Origin: an uncultured Haliea sp.
GTDB taxonomy: Bacteria; Pseudomonadota; Gammaproteobacteria; Pseudomonadales; Halieaceae
Assembly: GCA_913061145.1 (NCBI GenBank)
Contig: CAJXUQ010000016.1
Location: 19,231 to 83,230, forward strand
Direction of reading: 5' to 3'
Length of the DNA stretch: 64,000 nt
Positions 50,381 to 59,721 of this stretch are shown here, one piece after another. The notes beneath the pieces were generated by a model that saw only the letters and a list, made by a program, of their open reading frames with translations, was not told where the DNA came from and ran no database searches. Made by a program: the position numbers and the translations under genes. Each line of letters begins with the position of its first letter. The first letter of the stretch is position 1.

Positions 50381-52561
50381 TCATGCCGTTGCGGTTTCCC
50401 GGTCGTGGGCTGTGGTCGGCACGATGTTGGCGTTGATGGCATCGACGACCTGCTGGGCGTTGCGGATGGCCCCCTCGATGTAGCCCACGCCGGTGCAGTC
50501 GCCGGCTTCATGGACCTCAAACCCTGCGCCGCGCAACCGGTCTGCAACGCTGGTATCCCCGGTGGCGCCCTTGGCAACGATCACCTGCTGTGCCACGACT
50601 CGCTGTGCATCACCGGCCGCGTCCCGGAAGGTGACGGCTTCAGCTTCGATGCGGATGTCGGCTGCGGAGGGCTGCAGTGCGACACCGTGCTCCCGCAGCT
50701 CTGCCAGCAGGCGCATGCGGCGCACAATGGGCAGCCCGGCGCCAAAGCGCGGCGCTTCATCGACCACGGTGACCACGCGCCCGCGCTCGGCAAGGAACTC
50801 GGCCAGCTCGACGCCTACCAGTTCGCCACCGATGATCACGATGTGCTTGCCCAGCGGCATCCAGGCATGGGTCAGTTTGCGCACCAGATTGAGATTGGCG
50901 CTGAGGCCGGTAGCCGCACCGATACGCGTTGCCAGTCGGGTCAGCGGGCTGGTGCGTGCCGTGAGTCGCTCGGAGCTTTCGCCCAGGATCAGCTTGCGCA
51001 TGTCGTCGCCGCTGAATACGTGGTGCTGATCGTTGCCGGGGATGTCCGGAAGGTCACGTTTGGCACCCGTTGCCACGATAACGGCGTCAGCACCCAGCGA
51101 CTGCAGCAGCGCCGGCGTGGCCTCGGTATTCAGGCGCAGGTCGATATCCGCCTTGCCGACCTCTCTGCGCAGCCAGTTCAGGAAGCGCTGATTCGGTTCA
51201 TAGGCCAGGGACGCGAACTGCAGCGTACCGCCCAACCGCGGCCCGCGTTCCAGCAGCGTGACTCTGTGCTGGTCAGCAGCGAGCAGGCGCGCCGCCTCCA
51301 TGCCGGCGGGCCCGCCTCCTACCACAACAATATGGCGCGGCGTGCTGGACTGCGGGCGCGCGATGCGCAGGTGCTCGACGCCGACCTCGGCGTTGACGGC
51401 ACAGCGCGTGGCGTCGCCGGTGTAGATGGCGCTGGCGCAGGTAATACAGTAGACGCAGGGGCGAATCGATGCCGTGTCGCCGGTGGCGAGCTTATTCGGC
51501 AGTTGGGGATCGGCCAGCAGTTTGCGCCCCAGGCCAAGAAAATCGAAGCTGCCTTTTTGCAGCTCTGCTTCGCCGACATCCAGCTCGATGCGTCCCGAGG
51601 TAATCAGGGGTACTTTCACCACCTGGCGGATGGCGACGGTTGCCGGCAAGTTGGCACCGGGCACCTGGGGTATGTTGGATTCTGAGTGCATCTTGCCATA
51701 CGCCGTCTCGTGGTAGGCGCTGACCGTAATGGCGTCGACGCCGGCGTCTTCGACCAGCTGCGCGGTTCGCTTGGCATCCTCCAGGGTGATGCCACCTTGC
51801 TTGCCCACTTCCCGCGAATCGAGTTTTACCCACAGCGCAAAGTCGTTGCCGACTTCGGCGCGAATGGCGTGGATCACTTCCAGCAGCAGGCGGGCGCGGT
51901 TCTCTACGCTGCCGCCGTAGGCATCCGTGCGCGTATTGGTTTTCGGTGAGATGAAGGAGGAAAGGATGTAGCCATGTCCGCCGTGGATCTCAATGCCGTC
52001 GAACCCCGCCTGCTTCGCGCGCCGCGCTCCCTCAGCGAACTGCTGCACAAGCTGTTGAATATCCGCCAGGTCCAGCACTTTGACCTGCGGTGGTCCCTTC
52101 ATGCCGGCGGACAGTTTTGCCAGTTCCTCGGGCAGGAAGTAACTCATGAAGTCGGCATCCTTGACCGGGCTGGGAACCGCGGGCGCCCACAGCGGGTGAC
52201 CGTCCCGTGCACTGTCTCCAGCCACCAGGCCACCGTGGTGAAGTTGCACGGCAGCCCGCGCACCGTGGCGCTGTACTGCCCTGGCGAGTTTTTCGAGGCC
52301 CGGCAGGAAGCGATCCTCGGATATGCCCACCTGCCAGCGCTGCACGCGACCCACGGGCAGGGCGACACCCGTCGCGCCGGTTATGACCATGCCGACACCG
52401 CCCCGCGCCTGCGCTTCGTGATACGCGATCAGCCGGTCGCCGGCGCTGCCATCACTCTCGGCAAAGTTCACCCCCATGGCGGTGACGATCATGCGATTTT
52501 TCAGTTCGAGGCTGCCAATCCGGCCGGGTGACAGGAGTGTGCGGTAGTGCGATGCGCTCAT
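50381..52561 (-). CDS. FadH-like NAD(P)H:flavin oxidoreductase (OYE domain plus FAD domain)
   Basis: A 726-residue multidomain flavoenzyme resembling 2,4-dienoyl-CoA reductase. The N-terminal OYE barrel (about 1-360) includes RIGSLELKNRMIVTAMGVNFAE, LHHGGLVAGDSARDG and GFDGIEIHGGHGYILSSFISPKTNTRTDAYGGS. The iron-sulfur Cys are in CVYCITCASAIYTGDATRC, with the third Cys one residue closer than in E. coli FadH. The C-terminal pyridine-nucleotide domain starts HIVVVGGGPAGMEAARLLA (about 390), and a second Rossmann fold is HIVIIGGELVGVELAEFLAERG. It reduces enoyl or cyclic enone bonds; the substrate is unknown. Confidence 0.92.
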   Translation of the reverse strand: MSASHYRTLLSPGRIGSLELKNRMIVTAMGVNFAESDGSAGDRLIAYHEAQARGGVGMVITGATGVALPVGRVQRWQVGISEDRFLPGLEKLARAVQRHGARAAVQLHHGGLVAGDSARDGHPLWAPAVPSPVKDADFMSYFLPEELAKLSAGMKGPPQVKVLDLADIQQLVQQFAEGARRAKQAGFDGIEIHGGHGYILSSFISPKTNTRTDAYGGSVENRARLLLEVIHAIRAEVGNDFALWVKLDSREVGKQGGITLEDAKRTAQLVEDAGVDAITVSAYHETAYGKMHSESNIPQVPGANLPATVAIRQVVKVPLITSGRIELDVGEAELQKGSFDFLGLGRKLLADPQLPNKLATGDTASIRPCVYCITCASAIYTGDATRCAVNAEVGVEHLRIARPQSSTPRHIVVVGGGPAGMEAARLLAADQHRVTLLERGPRLGGTLQFASLAYEPNQRFLNWLRREVGKADIDLRLNTEATPALLQSLGADAVIVATGAKRDLPDIPGNDQHHVFSGDDMRKLILGESSERLTARTSPLTRLATRIGAATGLSANLNLVRKLTHAWMPLGKHIVIIGGELVGVELAEFLAERGRVVTVVDEAPRFGAGLPIVRRMRLLAELREHGVALQPSAADIRIEAEAVTFRDAAGDAQRVVAQQVIVAKGATGDTSVADRLRGAGFEVHEAGDCTGVGYIEGAIRNAQQVVDAINANIVPTTAHDRETATA

Positions 52562-52588
52562 CGGCGTGTCTCCGTGCGTCGCTGACGT

Positions 52589-53017
52589 TCAGCCAGTCCG
52601 TTGCCAGCGCAGAGCGGGGGCATAGCCCTGGGCGTTGGCCTCGGCGCTCAGCGTCAGCTGGTGATGATCGAGCTGGTAGGCTCGTGGAAATACGGCCCCG
52701 GCCCAGCTCAGCACGGATGCACCCTGCACGAAGTGCGTGACTTCGTTGCGTTGCTCATCGACCTCATAGCGACCGAAGTAGCTGGAATAGCAGCCGTAGG
52801 ATAGCGCCAGGTCCGGCGTGATGCCGGCGGGCAGGCTGTCCGCTGGCGGCGGCTCTGCGCCGGGTTGCATGAGGTGTACCGACAGCTCCCCCGCGCCGCC
52901 GTAGACCAGCAGCCCACGCGGGGACTCACCCATCGGGTAGAGAACGGACCCATCCGCGGTCGTCAGGGTGTAGGACACCAACTCCCAGCATCCGACCAGT
53001 GCCTGTGCGTCCCTCAT
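52589..53017 (-). CDS. lipocalin-like domain protein
   Basis: A 142-residue beta-barrel protein with the Lipocalin_5 phrase: LVGCWELVSYTLTTADGSVLYPMGESPRGLLVYGGAGELSVHLM, followed by SSYFGRYEVDEQRNEVTHFVQGA and a final TLSAEAN strand. No signal peptide is present. Such single-domain lipocalins are common in xenobiotic and steroid degradation clusters, where they may bind a hydrophobic intermediate. It lies 27 bases upstream of the FadH-like gene on the same strand and probably heads that transcript. Confidence 0.88.
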   Translation of the reverse strand: MRDAQALVGCWELVSYTLTTADGSVLYPMGESPRGLLVYGGAGELSVHLMQPGAEPPPADSLPAGITPDLALSYGCYSSYFGRYEVDEQRNEVTHFVQGASVLSWAGAVFPRAYQLDHHQLTLSAEANAQGYAPALRWQRTG

Positions 53018-53253
53018 GCTGTCTATGAACCTCTGGCGCGCGTATCAACCCGGCACCAGCATACCCTATTAGGTGATCACCACCGTGATTCCCCCGTATC
53101 GGACCGCATTCATCGTCGCTCGGGTACCAGTTATTTGTACTCCGCAGCTGTGCCGGCGGTGTGGTTGAAAATTAGTAGTGGCGCTGGTGCCTCGCACGGG
53201 AGTACAGTCGAAATATTAATAAGCATAATTTTAATTCCCCGGAGGTTCGGCCC
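53018..53253 (+). promoter_or_regulatory. divergent regulatory region of TonB receptor and lipocalin genes
   Basis: This 236-base region is AT-rich at its right end. It holds GTCGAAATATTAAT (53207-53220), which recurs with one change at 58194-58207. A ribosome site CCGGAGG stands before the receptor ATG. No promoter elements could be fixed with confidence. Confidence 0.45.
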
Positions 53254-55599
53254 ATGCGTCATTTCTCGTCCCTGTCCCTGCTCGCTTCATCGATCGCGCT
53301 GATTGTCAGCGGCAACGCCATCGCGCAGGAAAACCAGCGCAACGTTGCATTGGAGGAGATCATCGTCACGGCGCAAAAGCGTGAGCAGAACCTGCAGAGC
53401 GTGCCCATCGCGGTCACCGCACTCAACGCGCAGACGCTGAACATGTTCCGCGTCACCAATACGGAAGACCTCAGCAACCTGGCGCCCAACCTGAACATCC
53501 AGAACCAGGGGCGCGGCACCATCCCCCAGATCAACATTCGCGGCGTGTCCTCGGGCGTTTCGGCGGCTGAAGTGGACCCAAAGATTGCGACCTACCTCGA
53601 TGGTGTATACATCGGGCGCACGATCGGCTCGATTTTTGATATGGCCGATATCGAGCGCGTGGAGGTGCTGCGTGGCCCGCAGGGCACCCTGTTCGGTCGG
53701 AACGCCACGGGTGGCGCCATCAGCATCACCACATCAGCGCCGACAGGGGAGTTCGGGCTGTCCCAGGATGTGTCCGTGGGCAACCTCAATGCGCAGCGCT
53801 TCCGTACCATCCTCAATCTGCCTTCGGTCGGCCCCCTGAGCGTGAAGCTCAGCTACCTGTACGACAGCAACGATGGCTACTCGGACAACCTGATCGCTGG
53901 CCGCACACTGGATCTGCGCTTGCGCAACCCGGAGATGGGCGTACTCACCTACGCGGAGGATCTCGGCAGCAAGAATGTTGAAGCCTTCATGCTGGCGGCC
54001 AATCTGGACTTCGACACTATCAACGTGGATTACCGCTTTGATTACACGGACAGCCTGACCGTCGGCGCACCGGTACAGCAGGTCGGGATCATTGGCGCGA
54101 CTGCGCCGCTGGTTGGCGCCATCAACCAGTTCCAGCCGCTGTATGGCGGCATCACCAACCTGAGCACCACGCCGCTGAAGGACGTCGCGGCTGCCACCAG
54201 CGAAGAGCCTCTGCTCATTCAGGGGCACAACGTCACCGTGAGCTGGGAAATCAATGACAACCTGAGCCTGAAGAGCATCACTGCGTTCCGCCAGATGGAC
54301 CAGCGCCCGGCAATCTACGACCTCGGGGCCACCGGTGGCTGGAAGTTCACCGCCGCGCAACTGGGTGCCCTGCTGCAGGGTGATGTGGGTGGAATTCTCG
54401 GTAATCCTCCCGGGCCCAACGATTTCCTGTTTACCCTGTTGACCGCCCGCGCGCTGGAGCAGGAGCAGTTCAGCGAGGAACTGCAGCTGACCTGGAGCAC
54501 GGACAACTACACCCTGGTTGGCGGCGTGTTCTATTTCCAGGAGGAGGCAGAGGCGCGTAACGTGCTGGGTGTGTTGCAGCCCGTGGCGAATGGCGTGGTG
54601 ATTCCCACGCCCTTTGATGCGATCTTCGGCAGCGGTGTCAACTCCACCGACACCGATAACAGCTCCTGGGCCGTGTTTGCCGAGGGCACCTTCCACGCGA
54701 CGGAGAAGCTCGACGTGACCGTGGGCATCCGCCGCACAGAAGATGATCGGGAAATCGAGCTGATCGACATCAGTGCAACCTCCGGCGGCGGTAGCCTGGA
54801 CGAGGGCCTGTATAAACTCAGCTACGGTGAAACCAACTACAACGTGGTGCTCAGCTACAACTGGGCTGATGATGTGATGTCCTACGCCAAGGTGAGCACC
54901 GGCTTCGTCGCCGGCGGTATTCTCAATGGCATATCCTATGACCCCGAATCCATCACCAACTACGAACTGGGCCTGAAGTCACAGTTCCTGGATAACCGCC
55001 TGCGCCTGAATGCGGCGGCTTTCTTCATGGACTACGAAGACCTGCAGGTGCAACTGTTTGAAGATGGCAAGCAGAGCTTTGAGAACGCCGGTAACGTGGA
55101 GGTGACCGGTCTCGAGATTGAAATGGACGCCATTCTCGGCGAAGGCCTGACGCTCAGCACAACCCTTGGCACCTACGATTACGAGTACAAGGAATACATC
55201 CGCAATGGCGTGAACGTGGCGGACGATGTGCGTCCGATTCGCGCGCCGGATTTCAACACCCGTATCTCGCTGCAGTATGACTTCGGCCAGAAAATGCTCG
55301 GCGGCGCGCCCTTTATGCGTCTGGACAGCCGCTACCTCGCAGAGGGCGAGAACACGGCCTTCGCCAGCGGTTTCCCGGAAGCCGATCGCCTGTCCCAGCG
55401 TGAAGCCTACTGGCTGATCAATGCGCGCGCCGGGGTGATGGAAATTCCCATGGGCTCTGCCGTCAGCAGTGTGTCGTTCTGGGTCAAGAACCTGTTGGAC
55501 GAGGATGAAATCAACGTCTTCGGCAATGAGGTGATCAACATGACGGCCCAGTACAGTCTGCCGCGTACCTACGGCATCGACTTCAATATCACCTTCTAG
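53254..55599 (+). CDS. TonB-dependent outer-membrane receptor
   Basis: A 781-residue receptor. The signal peptide is short (LLASSIALIVSGNAIAQ). A TonB-box-like stretch LEEIIVTAQKREQNLQSVPIAVTAL comes next, then the plug (NIRGVSSGVSAAEVDPKIATYLDGVYIGRTIGSIFDMADIERVEVLRGPQGTLFGRNATGGAISI). A 22-strand barrel ends in Phe (YGIDFNITF). The type with EVLRGPQGTLFGRN is frequent for carbohydrate, aromatic or sterol-like compounds and not only siderophores. It is followed 14 bases later by an SDR gene, so it may import the substrate of the surrounding enzymes. Confidence 0.94.
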   Translation: MRHFSSLSLLASSIALIVSGNAIAQENQRNVALEEIIVTAQKREQNLQSVPIAVTALNAQTLNMFRVTNTEDLSNLAPNLNIQNQGRGTIPQINIRGVSSGVSAAEVDPKIATYLDGVYIGRTIGSIFDMADIERVEVLRGPQGTLFGRNATGGAISITTSAPTGEFGLSQDVSVGNLNAQRFRTILNLPSVGPLSVKLSYLYDSNDGYSDNLIAGRTLDLRLRNPEMGVLTYAEDLGSKNVEAFMLAANLDFDTINVDYRFDYTDSLTVGAPVQQVGIIGATAPLVGAINQFQPLYGGITNLSTTPLKDVAAATSEEPLLIQGHNVTVSWEINDNLSLKSITAFRQMDQRPAIYDLGATGGWKFTAAQLGALLQGDVGGILGNPPGPNDFLFTLLTARALEQEQFSEELQLTWSTDNYTLVGGVFYFQEEAEARNVLGVLQPVANGVVIPTPFDAIFGSGVNSTDTDNSSWAVFAEGTFHATEKLDVTVGIRRTEDDREIELIDISATSGGGSLDEGLYKLSYGETNYNVVLSYNWADDVMSYAKVSTGFVAGGILNGISYDPESITNYELGLKSQFLDNRLRLNAAAFFMDYEDLQVQLFEDGKQSFENAGNVEVTGLEIEMDAILGEGLTLSTTLGTYDYEYKEYIRNGVNVADDVRPIRAPDFNTRISLQYDFGQKMLGGAPFMRLDSRYLAEGENTAFASGFPEADRLSQREAYWLINARAGVMEIPMGSAVSSVSFWVKNLLDEDEINVFGNEVINMTAQYSLPRTYGIDFNITF

Positions 55600-55613
55600 T
55601 TTGCTGGAGCGCA

Positions 55614-56396
55614 GTGGTGTCGGTCGTTCTGGACAGGCTTGCCGCTAAAGCCATAATCGTCGTCGGCGCGGGCACCGGGATCGGTGCCGCGACCGTGCGC
55701 CAGCTGGCGGCTGAGGGTGCGCGCGTGTGTGTCGCGGATATCAACCTCGATGCCGCCGAGTCGGTGGCCGCTGCGGTCACTGCTGCGGGCGGAGCGGCGT
55801 TCGCTGTTCACATCGATATTGCAGATGAAACAGCGGTCGATGCGGCGGTCGCGACAGCCTGCACCAGGCTGGGTCGATTGGACGGCGCCCATATCAACGC
55901 GGCGGACTTACGCGTGATCTTTGAGGACAGCGACGTGTTGGCAGAAGATCTCGCTGTGTTCGACCGCACCCTGCAGGTCAATCTGCGTGGGCACGTATTG
56001 TGTACGCGAGCCGTGCTGCCGCATCTGTTGCGCGGCGGTGGCGGTGCCATCGTCTACACCAGTTCTGGTGCAGCGGATGCGGGCGACAGCGAACGGCCGG
56101 CGTACGCCATGGCCAAAAGCGGCCTCAATGCGCTCATGCGGCATGTGGCGTCGCGCTGGGGGCGAGAGGGCATCACGGCCAACTGCGTCGCCCCCGGCTT
56201 TGTTTTCACCCCCGAGATGGAGGCCAGCGGCAACGTGCCGCAGGCCATGCTCGACGCGATCCTCGCACACACGCCGACAACGCGACTGGGTAAGGCCGAG
56301 GATATCGCCGGTCTGGTAGCACACCTGCTGTCTGATCAGGGGCGCTGGATCAACGGTCAGGTGTACAACATCAATGGCGGCGCACTGATGCGCTAA
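55614..56396 (+). CDS. SDR-family oxidoreductase
   Basis: A 260-residue short-chain dehydrogenase. The cofactor motif is IIVVGAGTGIGAATVRQLAAEGA with Asp in VADIN favouring NAD. The catalytic Ser is in IVYTSSGAADAG and the Tyr/Lys in AYAMAKSGL, with Asn in the LQVNLRGHVL helix. The usual NNAG motif is altered to INAADL. The GTG start lies 14 bases after the receptor stop, so it is in the receptor transcript. It converges with the deacylase gene. Substrate unknown. Confidence 0.92.
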   Translation: MVSVVLDRLAAKAIIVVGAGTGIGAATVRQLAAEGARVCVADINLDAAESVAAAVTAAGGAAFAVHIDIADETAVDAAVATACTRLGRLDGAHINAADLRVIFEDSDVLAEDLAVFDRTLQVNLRGHVLCTRAVLPHLLRGGGGAIVYTSSGAADAGDSERPAYAMAKSGLNALMRHVASRWGREGITANCVAPGFVFTPEMEASGNVPQAMLDAILAHTPTTRLGKAEDIAGLVAHLLSDQGRWINGQVYNINGGALMR

Positions 56397-56403
56397 CGCG
56401 CAT

Positions 56404-58155
56404 CTACGCGACGGTCTGTGGCCCGCGCACCAGACGGCCGGGCAGGGCACCTGTTGGGTGGCCATTGCGCTGCACCACCTGACCGTGCACCAGGGTGGCG
56501 GTGTATCCAGCGGCGCTCTGGTCCACTCTGCGACCATTGGCCGGCAGGTCATACTCGACCCGCGGTGGAAGCAGGGTAAGCGCATCAAAATCAATGATGT
56601 TGATATCTGCGCGATAGCCGACGCGTAACAACCCCCGGTCTTCGAGGCCCACCGCGGCTGCCGTGTCGTGGGTGAGGCCGCGGATGATTTCCGGAATCGG
56701 CAGGCGCTGGCCTCTCTGGCGGTCTCTCGCCCAGTACGTCAGCAGGTGAGTCGGCAGGCTGGCGTCACAGAGGAAGCCCAGGTGCGCGCCGCCATCGCCC
56801 AGACCGTAGAGGCTGTGTGGGTGGCGCAGCATGGAGAGCGCCGCGTTCAGCGTGCCATCGGCAAAGTTCACCACCGGCAGCATCAGGACGGCCTGGCCAC
56901 CTTGCTCGAGCATCAGGTCATAGGCACAGGCGGCCGGGCTTAATCCAAGGCGCTTTGCAATGGCGCTGACTTTTTGTGTGGCGTCGGGTTCGTAGTTGGG
57001 CTGTTCGCCCAGCGGGTACATGAGATCCCAACAGCGCAGCAACATTTCGCCAGGAAAATTCGAGGGTTCTGGTGTTTCCGCGATAATTTTTTCGCGTGTG
57101 GCGGCCTCCAGCAGCCGCGCACGGCGCTCATCGGGCGACAACGCCAGCAGTGCCTTGAAGGTCGGGGTGTAGCTGAAGGGATTGAAGCTGGTTTCAAAGC
57201 CCATCAGGATGCCCACGGGCCTACCGCTGACTTGAGCTTTTACCTGCAGGCCGTCGCGCTGACAGGTCTCAATCCAGTCCAGCACGGTACGCCACTTCTC
57301 CGGCGCGTTGTGCCACTGCATGACAGTGAGCGAAAGGGGGCGTGCCGTCTGCTCCGCAACACGACGCAGCATGGCGAGTTCGGCGTCGATGTCGGTGAAG
57401 TCTGAGACCAGTTGCAGTACACCGCGGCCACTGTCACGCAATGCCTGTCCGATCGCGACCAGTTCATCTTCGGCAGCGTCCAGGGTGAAAATCGGCGTGC
57501 CGTCGCTGGCACGGTGATTGATGGTACGAGATGTGGCAAAGCCCAGGGCGCCTGCCTCGATGGCCTGTGCCGCCAGCTGCGCCATGCGCTCGCGATCCTC
57601 CGCCGTTGCCACCTCCCGCGAGACGGCTCGCTCGCCCATGGCGAACACGCGCAGCGCGGCGTGTGGGATCTGGGTCGCTATATCGGCGTCGAAAGACCGC
57701 TGTTCGAGGTAGTCCAGATACTCGGGGAAGCTTTCCCAGGCCCAGGGCAGGCCGGTGGTCAAAACAATCTCGGGTAAATCCTCGACCCCCTCCATCAGCG
57801 CGACCAGTCGCTTGCGGTCTCGCGGCTTGCAGGGGGCAAAGCCCACTCCACAATTTCCCATGAGTACGGTGGTGACGCCGTGCCGGGAGGACGGCGTGAC
57901 ACTGTTGCTCCAGGTGACCTGTCCGTCATAGTGGGTATGGATATCCACGAACCCCGGTGTGACCAATTGCCCTCTGGCATCGATCTCTTCATGGCCCGCA
58001 ATGGCGAGTTCCTCCCCAATCGCGACAATGTGTCCGTCATGTACCGCGATGTCAGCCTGATAGGCGGGCTGCCCGCTGCCATCGATGATGCTTCCGTTGC
58101 GAATAACCAGATCTACCTGTTCTGCCACCGGTCCGTCCCTCATTGTGTTTGTCAT
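56404..58155 (-). CDS. D-aminoacylase-type (N-acyl-D-amino-acid deacylase) amidohydrolase
   Basis: A 583-residue metallo-amidohydrolase. Motifs in order: LVIRNGSIIDGSGQPAYQADIAV, PGFVDIHTHYDGQVTWSNSVTPSSRHGVTTVLMGNCGVGFAPC (His-x-His metal ligands and the family Cys), later His ligands, and GDGGAHLGFLCDASLPTHLLTYW with the catalytic Asp. The C-terminal beta sandwich has VGYRADINIIDFDAL and PANGRRVDQSAAGYTATLVHG. Family members also act on other N-acyl or cyclic amides, so D-amino acid specificity is not certain. No signal peptide, so it acts in the cytoplasm. Confidence 0.9.
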   Translation of the reverse strand: MTNTMRDGPVAEQVDLVIRNGSIIDGSGQPAYQADIAVHDGHIVAIGEELAIAGHEEIDARGQLVTPGFVDIHTHYDGQVTWSNSVTPSSRHGVTTVLMGNCGVGFAPCKPRDRKRLVALMEGVEDLPEIVLTTGLPWAWESFPEYLDYLEQRSFDADIATQIPHAALRVFAMGERAVSREVATAEDRERMAQLAAQAIEAGALGFATSRTINHRASDGTPIFTLDAAEDELVAIGQALRDSGRGVLQLVSDFTDIDAELAMLRRVAEQTARPLSLTVMQWHNAPEKWRTVLDWIETCQRDGLQVKAQVSGRPVGILMGFETSFNPFSYTPTFKALLALSPDERRARLLEAATREKIIAETPEPSNFPGEMLLRCWDLMYPLGEQPNYEPDATQKVSAIAKRLGLSPAACAYDLMLEQGGQAVLMLPVVNFADGTLNAALSMLRHPHSLYGLGDGGAHLGFLCDASLPTHLLTYWARDRQRGQRLPIPEIIRGLTHDTAAAVGLEDRGLLRVGYRADINIIDFDALTLLPPRVEYDLPANGRRVDQSAAGYTATLVHGQVVQRNGHPTGALPGRLVRGPQTVA

Positions 58156-58193
58156 GCCATGCAGTGTATCAGCCTCGCAGGCGTCAGATTGAT

Positions 58194-58207
58194 GTCGAAA
58201 TTTTAAT
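58194..58207. promoter_or_regulatory. second copy of GTCGAAATWTTAAT motif
   Basis: GTCGAAATTTTAAT lies between the divergent deacylase and DUF1254 genes. The copy upstream of the TonB receptor (53207-53220) differs by one base, and both are followed closely by GCA and TAAT. It may be an operator shared by the cluster. Confidence 0.4.
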
Positions 58208-58305
58208 GCAGTAATGCGCTGGTTCTGGCATCTGTTCCCGCAAAGAACGGTATGCTTGCCGGCAATACGGGCGGTTGGTTTTGAATTGTGGTGGTGAGGT
58301 GCAGC

Positions 58306-59703
58306 GTGACGTTATTTACAGATATGCAGCGACTGGACGGTTGGCTGTGCATGGTGTTGTGCGCGGTCTTGTCGGCGCAGGTGCTGGCCGAGTCACGACC
58401 GGACCCGGCGGCCGTAGTTGCGCATCGTCAGGAATCCCTTGCCTACGCTGCGGGTTTACAAGCTTACCTGTATGGCTATCCCGTGGTGGATTACTACCGG
58501 GTAATGCGCGACCAGACCACACTGGGGCGTGATCCCAAGGGAGTATATGCACCGTTGAACGAGATCGTTTTTCAGCGCGGCCTGGCCACTCCCGGTGGAC
58601 TCTATGCGGGCCGCGGGCCGAACAGCAGCACACTCTATTTCACGGCCTGGTTGGACGTGTCCACTGAGCCACTGCAGGTTTTAGTGCCGGATACGGCGGG
58701 CAGGTACTATGTGTTGACCTGGGCGGATATGTATTCCGAGGTGCAGCACACGGGTCGACGCACCACAGGCACGTCGGCCCAGCGGCTGTTGGTTGTGGGG
58801 CCCGACTGGCAGGGGACTGTACCGGACGGTGTGCATCTGGTCCGCCTGCGTACGCATCATGGATACCTGCTGGGGCGTATGCTCGTGGAGAGTGATGCAG
58901 ACCTCGCCGAGGCGAGTGCGCTCATGCGACAGATACGCCTAACAGGCGGCAGCCGGACGCTGGATACCGATGAGCTGCCCGCTGCAGAAGATCTCAGGTC
59001 GCTGGCATTTTTCGCCTACCTGAATCGATTCTTGCGCGAAAACCCGCGCCTGCCGCAGGAGGCGCAGCTCATGGCGCAGCTGAACCAGGTGGGTATAGGC
59101 CCCGCAACGCAGTTTGATGCCGACGCGCTGCCCAATGGACTGCGCCGTGGGCTGCAACGAGCTGTCGCAGACGGGCATCGTATCCTCGCAGACTCGGCGC
59201 TGGCTGCGCCGGCGTACACGGGCTGGAGTGTGCTCTCGAAAGAGACCTACGGGTCCTATGGGTTCGATTACCTGCGCAGGGCTACAGTGGAATATCATGG
59301 TTTTCTTGGCAATCAACCGGAGGAGACGGTGTACCTGTCTGCCCTGACAGACGCTGCAGGTGTACCTCTGGATGGCAGGCATCGTTACGAAGTCGTATTT
59401 GAGCCGGATACCTTGCCACCCGTTGCCGCGTTCTGGGCACTCAACGTTTATGATGCCCGCACGGTGGATTTGATTCCCAATACGGCAGGTCGCTACGCGG
59501 TAACCGATGTGATGCCGGATCTGAAGCGCCGGCCGGATGGCGCCGTGGTCGTGTGGCTGCAACAACAGCCGCCTGAGGAGCCGGATGTGAATTGGTTACC
59601 GGTTCACGCAGGCCCTCTGTTTGTTACGCTGCGCTTTTTCCAGCCAGAGTCCGAGGTGCTTTCCGGGGTTTACACGCCGCCGCCTATAGTGCCGCTGCCA
59701 TGA
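58306..59703 (+). CDS. exported DUF1254/DUF1214 protein
   Basis: A 465-residue secreted protein. The GTG at 58306, behind GAGGT, gives a start before the signal peptide (LCMVLCAVLSAQVLAES). The DUF1254 part (about 45-190) has GLQAYLYGYPVVDYYRVM, PNSSTLYFTAWLDVSTEPLQVLVPDT and YYVLTWADMYSEV. The DUF1214 part near the C-terminus has LPPVAAFWALNVYDARTVDLIPN. Members recur in oil and steroid degraders; no reaction is established. It is divergent from the deacylase. Confidence 0.88.
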   Translation: MTLFTDMQRLDGWLCMVLCAVLSAQVLAESRPDPAAVVAHRQESLAYAAGLQAYLYGYPVVDYYRVMRDQTTLGRDPKGVYAPLNEIVFQRGLATPGGLYAGRGPNSSTLYFTAWLDVSTEPLQVLVPDTAGRYYVLTWADMYSEVQHTGRRTTGTSAQRLLVVGPDWQGTVPDGVHLVRLRTHHGYLLGRMLVESDADLAEASALMRQIRLTGGSRTLDTDELPAAEDLRSLAFFAYLNRFLRENPRLPQEAQLMAQLNQVGIGPATQFDADALPNGLRRGLQRAVADGHRILADSALAAPAYTGWSVLSKETYGSYGFDYLRRATVEYHGFLGNQPEETVYLSALTDAAGVPLDGRHRYEVVFEPDTLPPVAAFWALNVYDARTVDLIPNTAGRYAVTDVMPDLKRRPDGAVVVWLQQQPPEEPDVNWLPVHAGPLFVTLRFFQPESEVLSGVYTPPPIVPLP

Positions 59704-59721
59704 CCCGATGGCTTATCGTGG

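Noticed and set aside
50150..51685. 511-codon plus-strand frame across the dehydrogenase and FadH-like genes
   Set aside because: It spans the end of one real gene and the start of another on the other strand and has no recognisable domain.
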